Shown piece by piece: positions 1 to 9,617 of a DNA stretch of 64,000 nucleotides. Source of the stretch: Mesorhizobium sp. Root157 (GTDB taxonomy: Bacteria > Pseudomonadota > Alphaproteobacteria > Rhizobiales > Rhizobiaceae); NCBI RefSeq assembly GCF_001427385.1, contig NZ_LMGJ01000001.1, positions 366,377-430,376 on the forward strand, in the 5' to 3' direction. How positions within the stretch are numbered: position 1 is the stretch's first letter; each line of letters opens with the position of its first letter. Both the position numbers and the translations under genes were made by a program. The notes under the pieces are model-generated. The model was not told the DNA's origin, searched no databases, and saw only the letters and a program-made list of their open reading frames with translations.

Positions 1-1
1 A

Positions 2-127
2 TCCGGCACCGACGCTTCCCCTCGATACCCGGTGCGCACCGAGTTTCCCGCAGAAGCGATGGCACGGATTATGGAAGAGGTTGAGAGGGCGTGGAAAAGG
101 GTGGTGAGAGGTTTTTGCGGGAGGTGA
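2..127 (+). CDS. Possible C-terminal end of an upstream gene (partial)
   Basis: A reading frame is open from the first bases of the window to a TGA at 125-127. Its last residues, roughly PVRTEFPAEAMARIMEEVER followed by a basic tail, look like an amphipathic helix at a protein C-terminus. I do not recognise the family. With only 41 codons visible the frame could be open by chance, and the call needs the sequence to the left. The rest of the stretch up to 235 shows no gene. Confidence 0.3.
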   Translation, partial: SGTDASPRYPVRTEFPAEAMARIMEEVERAWKRVVRGFCGR

Positions 128-235
128 TTGGAAACAATGAGTTGGCGATGGGGTAGGAACGGCGGGTGGATGGATCGATCCACGGCTTGACGCGACCTCA
201 TCGACGGTGACGGAGAGGCCGCCGCGAGGCCTTCG

Positions 236-610
236 TCAATCGCTGGACGCCGTCTCGAAAAACGTCAGGCGGTTGCCGAAAGGATCGATCACCGTGATTT
301 CACGCGTGTTCCAAGGCGTGTGTTCGAGACCGGGCCTCGCATAGGCGTAGAGCCTGGCAATCAGTTCCTGATGCAGCCCGTCGATATCCGCAACCTCAAT
401 GCGCACCGCAGCTCCGGGGCTGCCGTCGCCATGGTGTTCGCTCAAGTGCAGGACACAGCCGTCCCGAACAATGCCCAGATAGAGCGGCGCCTTGTCGGAA
501 AACCGATGCTCGAAGTCGATCTGAAAACCAAGGAAGTCGAGATAGAATTCACGCGCCTTGGCGATATCGAACATGCGCAGGATCGGCGTGACGGTTCCGA
601 GTTCGGGCAT
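236..610 (-). CDS. VOC (glyoxalase/bleomycin-resistance fold) family protein
   Basis: This 124-residue protein has the paired beta-alpha-beta-beta-beta pattern of the vicinal-oxygen-chelate family. The N-terminal half carries VTPILRMFDIAKAREFYLDF and a LHLSEHHGDG segment. The C-terminal half ends with the typical ITVIDPFGNRLTFFE block, whose Glu is a usual metal ligand. Members include bleomycin-resistance-like proteins and small-molecule lyases or dioxygenases, and the substrate cannot be read from sequence. I chose the ATG at 610 (MPELGTV), because the upstream in-frame ATG at 631 adds only a basic stub. It lies 35 bp downstream of the TIGR02302 gene in the same direction and is probably the last gene of that run. 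Confidence 0.8.
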   Translation of the reverse strand: MPELGTVTPILRMFDIAKAREFYLDFLGFQIDFEHRFSDKAPLYLGIVRDGCVLHLSEHHGDGSPGAAVRIEVADIDGLHQELIARLYAYARPGLEHTPWNTREITVIDPFGNRLTFFETASSD

Positions 611-645
611 TGCTCTTCGCCTTGACGACAAACCATGCGTGAGAA

Positions 646-3216
646 TTATTTCAGTTCCAGCAGCCGTTCAAGATAGCTGCGCTCGACATCGGGCGACAAA
701 GCGTTGCCGAGCCGCTTGCGGATGGCTTCGAGAATCTGGCGGGCCCGCTGCACGTCGATCTCGTCCGGAACCTTGACCGAATCGCCGAAATCCGGCCCTT
801 GCGTGGCGCGTGGACGCCCCAGCGGATCGCGGTCCGCGTTCTGCTGGCGGCCGCCCTGTTCGCTACCCCCCTGATCGCCCTGCATCGCCTGCAATTGCTG
901 CATCATTTCCTTGGCGCCTTGCCGCAGCGCTTCAAGCGCACGGCCCTGATGGCCGACCGCGCGCTCGCCTTCGCCTTGTCCAAGCGACTGCCGGGCATCG
1001 CCCATCGAGCGGCCCGCCTGGCCGAAGCCTTCATTGGGCTCCATGCCCATGCCTTCCAGATCCTTGCCCAGTTGCTGCAGATCGCCTTGCAACTGGCCCT
1101 GGCCTTGCTGCAACTGCTTCAGCGCCTCGGCAAACTCCTCAGGGGTCATCGGACGGCCTTGCTGGCCCTGCTGGCCTTGGCCTTGCTGGTCCTGGCTTTG
1201 CTGGTCTTGCTCGCCTTCGCCCATCTGCCCGTCGCCATTTTCGCCACGCTGCATCTGGTCCATGCGGAAGGTCTCGTTCATCATCTCCTGCTGGCGCCGC
1301 ATGATCTCGCCCAGCTTGTCCATCTGCTGGCGAAGCTCGCTGTTTTGCTGGCCCTGTTGTCCCTGCCTGCCTGCCTGCAGATTGTTCATCATGTCCTGCA
1401 ACTGCGAAAGCAGTTCCTGCGCCCTGTCACGGTTGCCGGACCTGGCCAGATTCTCGATCTGGTCCATCAGTCGCTCCAGATCGCTCTGGCGCAGTTCCTG
1501 CGCATTTGGCGGCAACTGCATTGCGTTCTGGTTCTGCTGGTTGCGCTCTGCGAATTCGCGCAGGAATTCGTTCATCGCCTGACGCAATTCCTGCATCAGC
1601 TTTTCGATTTCCTCATCGCTGGCGCCGTTCTTCAACGCGTCCTGCAAGGCCTGCTGCGCCTGGCGCAGGCGCTTTTCGGCGGCCGAAAGGTCGCCTTCCT
1701 CGATGCCGAGCGCCACTTCCCAAAGATAGGAAACCACGTCGCGAAGCTGGTCGTCGCTGCCGGCCAGCTTGAGGCGGCTGCGCGCGCTCATGATGGCAAG
1801 ATAGTGGGCCATGCTGTCGAACGTATCTTCCGGGCGCAGCGTAATGGCGTCCATCAGATCGAGCACACGCGGCTTGGCATTGGCATCGAGCCCAAGCAGG
1901 CGGCGCTGCTCGATCACCGCGCGCGCCAGCGGATTGGTGAAGGTCCGCTCCGGCAGGACCATGGTCCTGGTTTCGCTGCGACCGATCTGGTCGGCACCGT
2001 CCGTTGCCGTCAGCGTCAGCTTGATCGGGCTCCCGGCCCAGACATGTTCGGTCAGGTCCTTGCTGGTCTTGGCCGCGTTCGCCTTCGAGCCGCGCCGGGG
2101 CAGCGACAACGGCATGTCCGGCGCACCGTAGAGCGGGCGGGCATTCGGCGCCGGAGCGTCGGCCAGCGCGAACTCGCTCATGGCCGAAGCCGCGCCATAG
2201 TCGTCCTCGATCTGGTAGTGCAGTTCGAGCGACCCGTTGACTGCCCGCCTTGGCTCGCCGGCAAAGCGTATCGTCGGCGGTTTGTCGGGCGTGACCGCGA
2301 AGTCCCACTGCCCGATTTCCTGCTCGCCCGCTTTCAGCACGAGTTGACCGTCACCGACGAGCTTGCTGGCGAATTGCAGCGCCACCAATCCGGATTGCGG
2401 TTGCGCCTCGGGCACGCCACCCTCTGCTCCGGAAGGTTCGATAGCCCGCGTTTCACCATCTGCCGACAGGTAAGCCAGCGTTTCCGTGCCCGCTCCCCCC
2501 GTGACGCGCAGCGACAGATCGCTGTTCTGCGGCACGGTGAACATTGCCGTTGCCTGATTGGTGTCGGCGGTGAGGAATATCGGAGCCTTGCCGGTATATG
2601 CCGGCGGCGTCACCCAGGCGTCGATACGCGGCGCAATGGCCTCCTGCCGGGCGCTTGGCCGAAAGCCGTCGGCGAGGCTGCCGCCAAGCGGGCCGAAGGA
2701 AAAGGCGAAGGCCACGGCCAGCACCAGCGCCGCCAGCGCACGCAAGCCCCAGGGATCGCGGTCAGGGATACCGGCGGACGGCAGGTCGGCGCCCAATCGG
2801 CCAAGCTTTGCCGCCATGCGCTTCTGGTGTTCGAGCCACAGCGCCTGGGCAAAACCTGTCTGCCTGCCGCTCGGCCGGTCCGTCTGGACCAGCACCGGGC
2901 TGTGCAGCAGCTTGTTCGCGCTTTCGATGCGCCGGTCGACCTCGGCGGCCAGGGGCAAGCGGAAGCGGCGCAGCGGAGACAGTGCAGCCAGAGCGGTGAT
3001 GCCGAAAGCCGCGACCAGGACAAGGCGTGGCACATCCGGCATTCGTCCAAGCAGCCCGAACCATGACAGGCTGGCGAACAGGCTGGCAACGATCACCAGC
3101 GGCAAGACCAGCGGCCAGCCGCGCTCGATGATCATGGCAAGGCGCGTGGCGGCGCGGCTCAGCGCCAGCCCTGCCGGCAGATTGCGGTGCGTGCTCTCGG
3201 CAGATTTCTCTGTCAT
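646..3216 (-). CDS. TIGR02302 / DUF4175 family membrane protein
   Basis: This protein of about 856 residues is typical of Rhizobiales. Two hydrophobic segments near the N-terminus (around residues 30-75) are followed by a third (GLRALAALVLAVAFAFSFGP, around residue 155). A long, probably periplasmic beta-rich region includes the APRIDAWVTPPAYTGKAPIF motif characteristic of the family. Roughly residues 570-790 are extremely rich in Gln, Gly and Met (repeats of QGQQGQQ type) with coiled-coil character, and the tail is basic. The molecular function is unknown; position after lysA is common in relatives. I chose the ATG at 3216 (MTEKSAEST) over the one at 3276, which adds an unlikely basic leader. 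The Gln/Gly segment produces a long open shadow frame on the opposite strand. Confidence 0.85.
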   Translation of the reverse strand: MTEKSAESTHRNLPAGLALSRAATRLAMIIERGWPLVLPLVIVASLFASLSWFGLLGRMPDVPRLVLVAAFGITALAALSPLRRFRLPLAAEVDRRIESANKLLHSPVLVQTDRPSGRQTGFAQALWLEHQKRMAAKLGRLGADLPSAGIPDRDPWGLRALAALVLAVAFAFSFGPLGGSLADGFRPSARQEAIAPRIDAWVTPPAYTGKAPIFLTADTNQATAMFTVPQNSDLSLRVTGGAGTETLAYLSADGETRAIEPSGAEGGVPEAQPQSGLVALQFASKLVGDGQLVLKAGEQEIGQWDFAVTPDKPPTIRFAGEPRRAVNGSLELHYQIEDDYGAASAMSEFALADAPAPNARPLYGAPDMPLSLPRRGSKANAAKTSKDLTEHVWAGSPIKLTLTATDGADQIGRSETRTMVLPERTFTNPLARAVIEQRRLLGLDANAKPRVLDLMDAITLRPEDTFDSMAHYLAIMSARSRLKLAGSDDQLRDVVSYLWEVALGIEEGDLSAAEKRLRQAQQALQDALKNGASDEEIEKLMQELRQAMNEFLREFAERNQQNQNAMQLPPNAQELRQSDLERLMDQIENLARSGNRDRAQELLSQLQDMMNNLQAGRQGQQGQQNSELRQQMDKLGEIMRRQQEMMNETFRMDQMQRGENGDGQMGEGEQDQQSQDQQGQGQQGQQGRPMTPEEFAEALKQLQQGQGQLQGDLQQLGKDLEGMGMEPNEGFGQAGRSMGDARQSLGQGEGERAVGHQGRALEALRQGAKEMMQQLQAMQGDQGGSEQGGRQQNADRDPLGRPRATQGPDFGDSVKVPDEIDVQRARQILEAIRKRLGNALSPDVERSYLERLLELK

Positions 3217-3338
3217 CGGCCTGTCTGGGCCTTTCTGGGGGCCTTTCCGGGTCTGGCTGCTATGGCGCGGCCTCACGTCGCAACAATAGCAGCAAACACG
3301 GCAAAGGCGAGGCAGCTTCCCGAAAACGTGAACGCTTG

Positions 3339-4604
3339 TCAGAGCCAGTCGGGGATGGAATCCAGTCCGATCAACTCGTCATAGGTCTGGCGTTTCCTGA
3401 CAACCGCGAAGCGATCGCCATCGACCAGCACTTCGGGCACCAGAAGGCGGCTATTGTAGGTGCCGGCCTGCACGGCCCCATAGGCGCCGGCGGTGCCCAC
3501 GGCGATCAGGTCGCCGAGCTGAAGACGGGGCAGATCTCGGTCGAGGCCAAGGAAATCGCCGGTCTCGCAGACCTGGCCGACCACATCGACGGTCATGCGC
3601 GGCGCGGTCAGCGCCGGCTGGACGACCGGACGGATGTCGTGGAAGGCGTCATAGAGGGTCGGACGGATCAGGTCGTTCATGGCCGCATCGACGATCAGGA
3701 AGTTCTTGGCGTCGCCTTCCTTCACGAAGATCACTTGCGAAACGAGGATGCCGGCATTGCCGACGATCAGCCGGCCGGGCTCGAACATCACCTTGATGCC
3801 CAGCGCCGTGACATGCTTGCGCACCACCGCCGCATAAGCTTCCGGCAAGGGCGGAGGATCGTTGTCGAACCGATAGGGGATGCCAAGGCCGCCGCCGAGA
3901 TCGACATGGCTGATATCGTGCCCGTCGGCGCGCAACGCGCCGATCAGGTCGACCAGCAGTGCGAAGGCGTCGTCGAAAGGCTGGAGTTCGGTGATCTGGC
4001 TGCCGATATGGGTGTCGATGCCCTTCACCTTCAGACCCGGCAACCGGGCCGCGCGCGCATAGACTTCGCGCGCCCGCTGCCAGGCAATGCCGAACTTGTT
4101 CTCGGCCTTGCCGGTCGAAATCTTCCTGTGCGTTTTGGCATCGACGTCCGGATTGATGCGCAGCGAAACCGGCGCGATCTTGCCAAGCGCAGTCGCACGC
4201 GCCGAAAGCAGTTCGAGTTCCGGCTCGGATTCGACGTTGAAGCACAATATGCCGGCCTCAAGCGCGAAATCCATTTCCTGCGCCGTCTTGCCGATGCCGG
4301 AGAACAGGATCTTGTCCGCCGGGATGCCTGCCGCCAGCGCGCGGCGCAGTTCGCCCTCCGACACCACATCGGCGCCGGCGCCCAACCTGGCCAGGGTTTT
4401 CAGCACGGCCTGGTTGGAGTTCGCCTTCATGGCATAGCAGACCAGGGCGTCGAGACCGGTAAAGGCCTGCGAGAACACCCGGTAGTGCCGCGTCAGCGTT
4501 GCCGTGGAATAGCAGTAGAAAGGCGTGCCGACCTGAGCCGCAATCTCGGGAATGGCCACGTTCTCGGCATGGAGAATGCCGTCGCGATAATCAAAGTGGT
4601 TCAA
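3339..4604 (-). CDS. lysA: Diaminopimelate decarboxylase
   Basis: This cytoplasmic, PLP-dependent fold-III enzyme converts meso-diaminopimelate to L-lysine, the last step of lysine synthesis. The 421-residue length fits the family. The PLP lysine lies in VCYAMKANSNQAV near the N-terminus, with IDTHIGSQI, the glycine loop LGGGLGIPY and the PGR motif MFEPGRLIVGNAG following. The frame appears to start at a TTG (4602-4604; leader MNHFDYRDG if read as Met), since no upstream in-frame ATG keeps the conserved N-terminus. It begins 19 bp after the lptM stop, so argH, lptM and lysA are probably co-transcribed. Confidence 0.95.
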   Translation of the reverse strand: MNHFDYRDGILHAENVAIPEIAAQVGTPFYCYSTATLTRHYRVFSQAFTGLDALVCYAMKANSNQAVLKTLARLGAGADVVSEGELRRALAAGIPADKILFSGIGKTAQEMDFALEAGILCFNVESEPELELLSARATALGKIAPVSLRINPDVDAKTHRKISTGKAENKFGIAWQRAREVYARAARLPGLKVKGIDTHIGSQITELQPFDDAFALLVDLIGALRADGHDISHVDLGGGLGIPYRFDNDPPPLPEAYAAVVRKHVTALGIKVMFEPGRLIVGNAGILVSQVIFVKEGDAKNFLIVDAAMNDLIRPTLYDAFHDIRPVVQPALTAPRMTVDVVGQVCETGDFLGLDRDLPRLQLGDLIAVGTAGAYGAVQAGTYNSRLLVPEVLVDGDRFAVVRKRQTYDELIGLDSIPDWL

Positions 4605-4623
4605 GAGGGTATGTTCCGAGAGA

Positions 4624-4830
4624 TCAAATCAACGGGTCGAGGATGAATGGCTTGTCCGTATCCGGCTTGGCCGGTTCCGGCGGCAGCGGCTCCTTGGCTT
4701 TCTGGGCGTCTTTTCGCGCCTGCACGGCCGCGTCATAGGGCGTATCGAGAGCCGATTTGCGCCCACAAGCGACAACCGTGGCCATCGCCGTAAGGAGCGT
4801 AAGCGTAACCAAAATCCTGCCAGCGGTCAT
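4624..4830 (-). CDS. lptM: LptM-like small outer-membrane lipoprotein
   Basis: This is a short lipoprotein of 68 residues starting at the ATG at 4830. A hydrophobic signal ends in the lipobox MATVVAC, giving a mature N-terminus CGRKSALDTP. That sequence resembles the CGxKGPLxxP signature of LptM/YifL, which helps mature the LPS translocon LptDE in enterobacteria. The remainder is Lys/Pro/Asp-rich and probably disordered. Location between argH and lysA is typical for alphaproteobacteria. The longer frame to 4911 lacks a signal peptide at its N-terminus, so the shorter start is preferred. Confidence 0.8.
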   Translation of the reverse strand: MTAGRILVTLTLLTAMATVVACGRKSALDTPYDAAVQARKDAQKAKEPLPPEPAKPDTDKPFILDPLI

Positions 4831-4897
4831 CGATCCACCCGTCCGTACATTTCGTACGACGCTTTTAGCCAAGTTCTGCGCGCATTGCACCCCGGCA

Positions 4898-6298
4898 TCA
4901 TGCCTTGGCAAGGCGCTTTTTCCAGTAACGCACCTGCCGGCGCACCTGGGAAGGTGCGGTGCCGCCGAAGCTCTCGCGGCTCTTCACCGAATTGTGCACC
5001 GACAGCACCGAGAATATGTCCTCGGTTATGCCGGCATGGATAGAGCGCAAATCCTCCAGCGACAATTTCTCGAGGCCGACCTTGTTTGCTTCCGCCAGCG
5101 CCACGGCCCGGCCCGTCACATGGTGGGCCTCGCGGAACGGCATGCCGAGGCTGCGCACCAGCCAGTCGGCGAGGTCGGTGGCGGTGGCATAGCCGGAGCC
5201 GGCGGCTTTCTTCATGGCGGCGGCATTGACGGTCAGGTCGCGCACCATGCCGGTCATCGCCGCCAGCATGAGGTCGAGCGTCTCGGCGGCGTCGAAGACG
5301 GCTTCCTTGTCTTCCTGCATGTCCTTGGAATAGGTGAGCGGCAGGCCCTTCATCACCGTCAGCAAGCCGATCAGATGGCCGTTGACGCGGCCGGTCTTGG
5401 CCCGCACCAGTTCGGCCGCGTCCGGGTTCTTCTTTTGCGGCATGATCGAGGAGCCGGTGGAATAGCTGTCCGAAAGCCGCACAAAACCGAATTGCGGCGT
5501 CGACCAGATGACGATCTCCTCTGCCAGCCTCGAAAGATGCGTCGCCGTGATGGCGGCGACGGACAGGAACTCCAGCGCATAGTCGCGGTCGGAGACGCTA
5601 TCCAGCGAATTGCGGGTCGGCTCGCGGAAGCCAAGCGCCCTTGCCGTCATGTGACGGTCGATGGGAAAGCCGGTGCCTGCAAGGGCCGCGGCACCCAGCG
5701 GGCTTTCGTCCATGCGTTCGATGGCGTCGCGCACCCTGGAAAGATCGCGGGCAAACATCTCGACATAGGCCAGGCAATGGTGCCCGAAGGTGACCGGCTG
5801 CGCGGTCTGGAGATGGGTGAAGCCGGGCATCACCGTAGCGGCATGTTCCTCGGCCCGCTCGACGAAGGCGGCCATCAGACCCTTGAGCGCTTCGGTGACC
5901 CGGAAGAACTCGTCCTTTACCCAAAGCCGGAAATCGACCGCGACCTGGTCGTTGCGCGAGCGGGCGGTGTGCAGCCGCCCGGCTGCCGGACCGATCATCT
6001 CGGCCAGTCGTGCCTCGACATTCATGTGGATGTCTTCCAGCCGGGTCGAGAACTCGAACTTTCCCGCCTCGATCTCTTTCAGGATCGTGGTCAGGCCGTC
6101 AGCGATCTTTTCTTGATCGGCCGCCGAAATGATGCCGGTTTTCGCCAGCATCTCACTGTGGGCGATGGAGCCGCGGATGTCTTGCGCGTAAAGTTTGCGG
6201 TCGAAGCCGATGGAGGCGTTGATCGCTTCCATGACCGCTGCGGGACCCGAGGCAAAACGTCCGCCCCACATCTGGTTGCTGGCCTTCTTGTCACTCAT
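4898..6298 (-). CDS. argH: Argininosuccinate lyase
   Basis: This cytoplasmic lyase cleaves argininosuccinate to arginine and fumarate in arginine biosynthesis. The ATG at 6298 gives [15 protein letters not shown] and 466 residues, the normal size; the longer frame to 6790 is a shadow extension over tlpA. Seen in the sequence are [13 protein letters not shown], the fumarase/aspartase signature [12 protein letters not shown] with the mobile catalytic loop, and [13 protein letters not shown] in the middle. It heads the minus-strand run and diverges from tlpA with 34 bp between the two starts, so the two promoters must overlap or sit inside the genes. Confidence 0.97.
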   Translation of the reverse strand: MSDKKASNQMWGGRFASGPAAVMEAINASIGFDRKLYAQDIRGSIAHSEMLAKTGIISAADQEKIADGLTTILKEIEAGKFEFSTRLEDIHMNVEARLAEMIGPAAGRLHTARSRNDQVAVDFRLWVKDEFFRVTEALKGLMAAFVERAEEHAATVMPGFTHLQTAQPVTFGHHCLAYVEMFARDLSRVRDAIERMDESPLGAAALAGTGFPIDRHMTARALGFREPTRNSLDSVSDRDYALEFLSVAAITATHLSRLAEEIVIWSTPQFGFVRLSDSYSTGSSIMPQKKNPDAAELVRAKTGRVNGHLIGLLTVMKGLPLTYSKDMQEDKEAVFDAAETLDLMLAAMTGMVRDLTVNAAAMKKAAGSGYATATDLADWLVRSLGMPFREAHHVTGRAVALAEANKVGLEKLSLEDLRSIHAGITEDIFSVLSVHNSVKSRESFGGTAPSQVRRQVRYWKKRLAKA

Positions 6299-6332
6299 CG
6301 CTATAAACCCGTGTCCCGGAGCAGTTCGAAAT

Positions 6333-7013
6333 ATGGCAGACGGCAGAAAACTCTTTCCCACCACGCGCCTGATCCTGGCGGCTCTCGCCGCAGGCGTAGT
6401 GGCTGGCGCCGTCGCGGTATATGTCAGCGGCGGGCTTGCTGGCAACAACGCACCGCAAGGCCAGGTGGCGGCCCAGTCGACCGAGGATGCCGTTTGCGCC
6501 GCCAAGGTCGACCGCGCCAAGACCATTGCGGCCGCGGCAACGGGCGAGGTCGCCGCATTGCTGCCGGCCGACCCGCCGCAATCGCTCAAGTCGCTTGCCT
6601 TTGACGGGCCGGACGGCAAGCCGCTCGGTCTTGCCGGACATGCGGGCAAGACGGTGCTGCTCAATCTGTGGGCGACGTGGTGCGCGCCATGCCGTGCCGA
6701 GATGCCGGCGCTGGACGCGTTGCAAAAAGAGATGGGCGGCGACCGGTTCGAGGTCGTTGCCGTCAACGTCGATACCGGCGACGACGCCAAGCCGAAAGCG
6801 TTCCTCGAGGAAATCGGCGTCCGGGACCTGCGCTACTACAGCGACCATTCGCTGGCGCTGTTCAACGACGTCAAGCAACGCGGCCTCGCGCTCGGCCTTC
6901 CGGTCACCATGCTGATCGATGCCGAAGGTTGCCTTGTCGCCCACATGAACGGGCCGGCCGAATGGTCCGGCGCGGATGCAAAAAAACTGATCGAAACGGC
7001 GCTGAGGCCGTAA
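6333..7013 (+). CDS. tlpA: TlpA-family membrane-anchored thioredoxin
   Basis: This 226-residue thiol:disulfide oxidoreductase is anchored by one N-terminal transmembrane segment (about residues 12-33), leaving the thioredoxin fold in the periplasm. The active site is [18 protein letters not shown] (CxxC, WCAPC), and the cis-Pro region is [14 protein letters not shown]. TlpA proteins reduce cysteines for cytochrome c and cytochrome oxidase assembly in rhizobia. Extra Cys residues outside the active site (in AVCAAK and EGCLVAH) resemble the second disulfide seen in rhizobial TlpA. I chose the ATG at 6333 (MADGRKLFP). The upstream ATG at 6195 lies inside argH on the other strand. Confidence 0.9.
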   Translation: MADGRKLFPTTRLILAALAAGVVAGAVAVYVSGGLAGNNAPQGQVAAQSTEDAVCAAKVDRAKTIAAAATGEVAALLPADPPQSLKSLAFDGPDGKPLGLAGHAGKTVLLNLWATWCAPCRAEMPALDALQKEMGGDRFEVVAVNVDTGDDAKPKAFLEEIGVRDLRYYSDHSLALFNDVKQRGLALGLPVTMLIDAEGCLVAHMNGPAEWSGADAKKLIETALRP

Positions 7014-7137
7014 CCCCCCGACGATCACGCAAGTTCGCCGCAGTCGATGACGCTTGGGACAGCAGTTCTTCGCGTCCGTTGGCTCGCGTAAGAGGTCGAT
7101 TCCCAAGCGAACCAAACGAAACCAATGTGAAATAAGG

Positions 7138-7185
7138 GTGAAAATTCACGAGCGCGTAACAAAACTATTGTGCTACTGTCACAAT
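7138..7185. promoter_or_regulatory. Candidate operator region upstream of ugpB
   Basis: Two inverted repeats lie in the 227-bp gap before ugpB. One is GTGAA-AA-TTCAC (7138-7149). The other is a perfect ATTGTG-N7-CACAAT (7167-7172 and 7180-7185), 56 bp before the ATG. Their position suits a repressor or activator of the ugp operon, but I cannot name the factor. Confidence 0.35.
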
Positions 7186-7240
7186 GCACCGATACTCCCG
7201 CAGCGAACCCATTTCGCCAATGACAAACCGGGAGAGAAAC

Positions 7241-8548
7241 ATGAAGTTTCACGGCTTCGCGGCCGGTGTGGCCGCCACCCTTACCTTGTTTTCAACCACA
7301 TCGGCCTTCGCCGTCACCGAGATCAGCTGGTGGCATGCGATGACCGGCGCCAATGCCGAGGTCGTCGACAAGATTTCCAAGGATTTCAACGCCAGCCAGA
7401 GCGACTATGAAATCGTTCCGGTGTTCAAGGGCACCTATCCCGAAGCATTGAATGCTGGCATTGCCGCGTTTCGCGCTGGCCAGTCGCCCGATATCCTCCA
7501 GGTCTTCGATGTCGGCACCGGTGTCATGATGGCCGCCGAAGGCGCCATCAAGCCCGTCGCCGAAGTGCTCGAGGGGGCCGGCCTGAAATTCGACAAGAGC
7601 CAGTATCTTCCCGGCATCGTCGCCTATTACTCGAAGCCGGACGGCACCATGCTGTCGTTCCCCTACAACTCGTCCTCGCCGATCCTGTACTACAACAAGG
7701 ATATCTTCAAGAAAGCCGGCCTGGACGTGGACAACCCGCCCAAGACCTGGAACGAGGTCTGGGACGCTGCCAAGAAGATCAAGTCCAGCGGTGCGGCCGC
7801 ATGCGGCTACACGTCGACCTGGCTGACCTGGATCCACCTTGAGAACTTCGCCGCATGGAACGACGTTTCCTACGGCACCAACGAGAACGGCCTCGCCGGC
7901 GGCGAGGTCGAGCTCAAGATCAATGCGCCGATCTTCGTCAATCACTTCCAGGCCATCGCCGACCTCGCCAAGGACGGCACCTTCAAATATGGCGGGCGCA
8001 CCTCCGAGGCCAAGCAGATCTTCCTCGCCGGCGAATGCGGTATCTTCACCGAATCTTCGGGCGGGCTTGGCGACATCGTCAAGTCCGGCATGAACTATGG
8101 CATCGGCCAATTGCCTTATGACACCGACGCCAAGGGCCCGCAGAACACCATTCCCGGTGGCGCCAGCCTGTGGGTGATGGCCGGCAAGACGGACGAGCAG
8201 TACAAGGGCGTCGCGGCCTTCTTCGACTATCTGTCGAAGACCGAGGTGCAGGAATATCTGCACCAGAAGTCAGGCTACCTGCCGGTCACGCTGGCAGCCT
8301 ATGAGGCGACCAAGAAGTCGGGCTTCTACGATGAGAACCCCGGCCGCGAAACGCCGATCCTGCAGATGATGGGCAAGGCGCCGACCGCGAATTCGAAGGG
8401 TGTCCGCCTCGCCAACCTGCCGCAGGTTCGCGATATCGAGAACGAGGAATTCGAGAAGATGCTTGCCGGCCAGCAGACCGCGCAGCAGGCGCTCGACAAC
8501 GCCGTCAAGCGTGGCGATGCGGCAATCAAGGACGCGATGGGCAACTGA
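7241..8548 (+). CDS. ugpB: sn-Glycerol-3-phosphate ABC transporter, binding protein
   Basis: This 435-residue periplasmic binding protein belongs to extracellular solute-binding family 1. A Sec signal peptide ends near STTSAFA. Blocks resembling UgpB are ISWWHAMTGANAEVVDKI, NAGIAAFRAGQSPDILQVFD, LSFPYNSSSPILYYNKD and NTIPGGASLWVMAGK. UgpB captures glycerol-3-phosphate or glycerophosphodiesters for import as carbon and phosphate source. The ATG at 7241 is preceded by GGGAGAG and starts directly with the signal peptide. It is followed by a stem-loop (8601-8625), then ugpA, ugpE and ugpC. The substrate assignment rests on family resemblance and the complete ugpBAEC order. Confidence 0.9.
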   Translation: MKFHGFAAGVAATLTLFSTTSAFAVTEISWWHAMTGANAEVVDKISKDFNASQSDYEIVPVFKGTYPEALNAGIAAFRAGQSPDILQVFDVGTGVMMAAEGAIKPVAEVLEGAGLKFDKSQYLPGIVAYYSKPDGTMLSFPYNSSSPILYYNKDIFKKAGLDVDNPPKTWNEVWDAAKKIKSSGAAACGYTSTWLTWIHLENFAAWNDVSYGTNENGLAGGEVELKINAPIFVNHFQAIADLAKDGTFKYGGRTSEAKQIFLAGECGIFTESSGGLGDIVKSGMNYGIGQLPYDTDAKGPQNTIPGGASLWVMAGKTDEQYKGVAAFFDYLSKTEVQEYLHQKSGYLPVTLAAYEATKKSGFYDENPGRETPILQMMGKAPTANSKGVRLANLPQVRDIENEEFEKMLAGQQTAQQALDNAVKRGDAAIKDAMGN

Positions 8549-8600
8549 TCTCGTTGACCTTGCCCACCGTTAAAACTCTTCCGGTTCGCACCGTACCAAG

Positions 8601-8625
8601 CCTCTCTCCCCGCCGGGGGGAGAGG
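8601..8625 (+). terminator. Stem-loop between ugpB and ugpA
   Basis: CCTCTCTCCCC and GGGGGGAGAGG face each other around a short GCC loop, giving a strong GC-rich hairpin 52 bp after ugpB. No long T-run follows, so it more likely acts as an mRNA 3'-end stabiliser or attenuator than as a full terminator. That would keep binding-protein output above permease output. Confidence 0.6.
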
Positions 8626-8726
8626 TTAGGTGTTTTGCTCGGCGAAATTCATCTCCTTTTTACAGGGAGTTCGTGTCGCGGCAGGGGCGGGCTTGGAGTG
8701 ACGCCTGTGCGAGGGGTGCGCTTCGC

Positions 8727-9611
8727 ATGACCCCGCGCGTCGTCTTCCCCAACAGGGTTCTTCCCTATCTTCTGGTGGCGCCGCAACTCGCCATCACGCT
8801 CGTCTTCTTCTACTGGCCGGCCGGGCAAGCGCTCTACCAGTCGATGCTGAAGGAGGATCCGTTTGGGCTGAGATCGAAATTCGTCTGGTTCGCCAATTTC
8901 GAGAAAGTACTCTCAGACCCCGCCTACATGAATTCCATCAAGGTCACGACGGTATTTTCGCTTGCCACGGCGATCGTGGCGATGAGCGTCGCGTTGCTGC
9001 TGGCGGTCATGGCCGACAAGGTGGTGCGCGGCAAAGGCATCTACCGCACCTTGATGATCTGGCCCTACGCAGTCGCGCCGGCCATTGCCGGCATGCTGTT
9101 TCTGTTCATGTTCAATCCGTCGATCGGAACGCTTGCCGTGTTGCTGCGCAAGGCGGGCTTTGCCTGGGATCCGCTGCTGAACGGCACCGACGCCATGATG
9201 CTTGTCGTCACCGCCGCCGCGTGGAAGCAGATCAGCTACAATTTCCTGTTCTTCGTCGCCGGGCTGCAGGCCATTCCCAAGACCCTGATCGAGGCTGCGG
9301 CGATCGATGGCGCCGGCGAGACCAAGCGCTTCTGGACGATCATCTTTCCGCTGCTGGCGCCGACGACGTTCTTCCTGCTGGTCATCAACACGACCTACGC
9401 CTTTTTCGACACCTTCGGCATCATTCATGCCGTTACCGGGGGCGGGCCGGGCAAGTCCACGGAAACGCTGGTCTACAAGGTCTACAATGACGGCTTCGTC
9501 AATCTGATCCTCGGCGATTCCGCGGCGCAATCGGTGATCTTGATGGTCATCGTCATCGCCCTTACCGCCGTCCAGTTCCGGTACGTGGAGAAGAAGGTGC
9601 ATTATGGGTGA
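8727..9611 (+). CDS. ugpA: sn-Glycerol-3-phosphate ABC transporter permease
   Basis: This 294-residue inner-membrane permease has six predicted transmembrane segments. The coupling motif [20 protein letters not shown] near residue 210 (EAA-x3-G-x9-I-x-LP type) contacts the ATPase UgpC. The N-terminus ([19 protein letters not shown]) and the [20 protein letters not shown] block are typical of UgpA. I chose the ATG at 8727 (MTPRVVFP), which has a GAGGGG element about 10 bp upstream; the frame to 8673 adds a non-conserved stub. It pairs with UgpE, 6 bp downstream. Confidence 0.9.
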   Translation: MTPRVVFPNRVLPYLLVAPQLAITLVFFYWPAGQALYQSMLKEDPFGLRSKFVWFANFEKVLSDPAYMNSIKVTTVFSLATAIVAMSVALLLAVMADKVVRGKGIYRTLMIWPYAVAPAIAGMLFLFMFNPSIGTLAVLLRKAGFAWDPLLNGTDAMMLVVTAAAWKQISYNFLFFVAGLQAIPKTLIEAAAIDGAGETKRFWTIIFPLLAPTTFFLLVINTTYAFFDTFGIIHAVTGGGPGKSTETLVYKVYNDGFVNLILGDSAAQSVILMVIVIALTAVQFRYVEKKVHYG

Positions 9612-9617
9612 GATCAA

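Noticed and set aside
799-3066. 755-codon plus-strand frame opposite the TIGR02302 gene
   Set aside because: It is the antisense shadow of a Gln/Gly/Leu-rich high-GC gene. The composition is implausible and no family motif or good ribosome-binding site appears.
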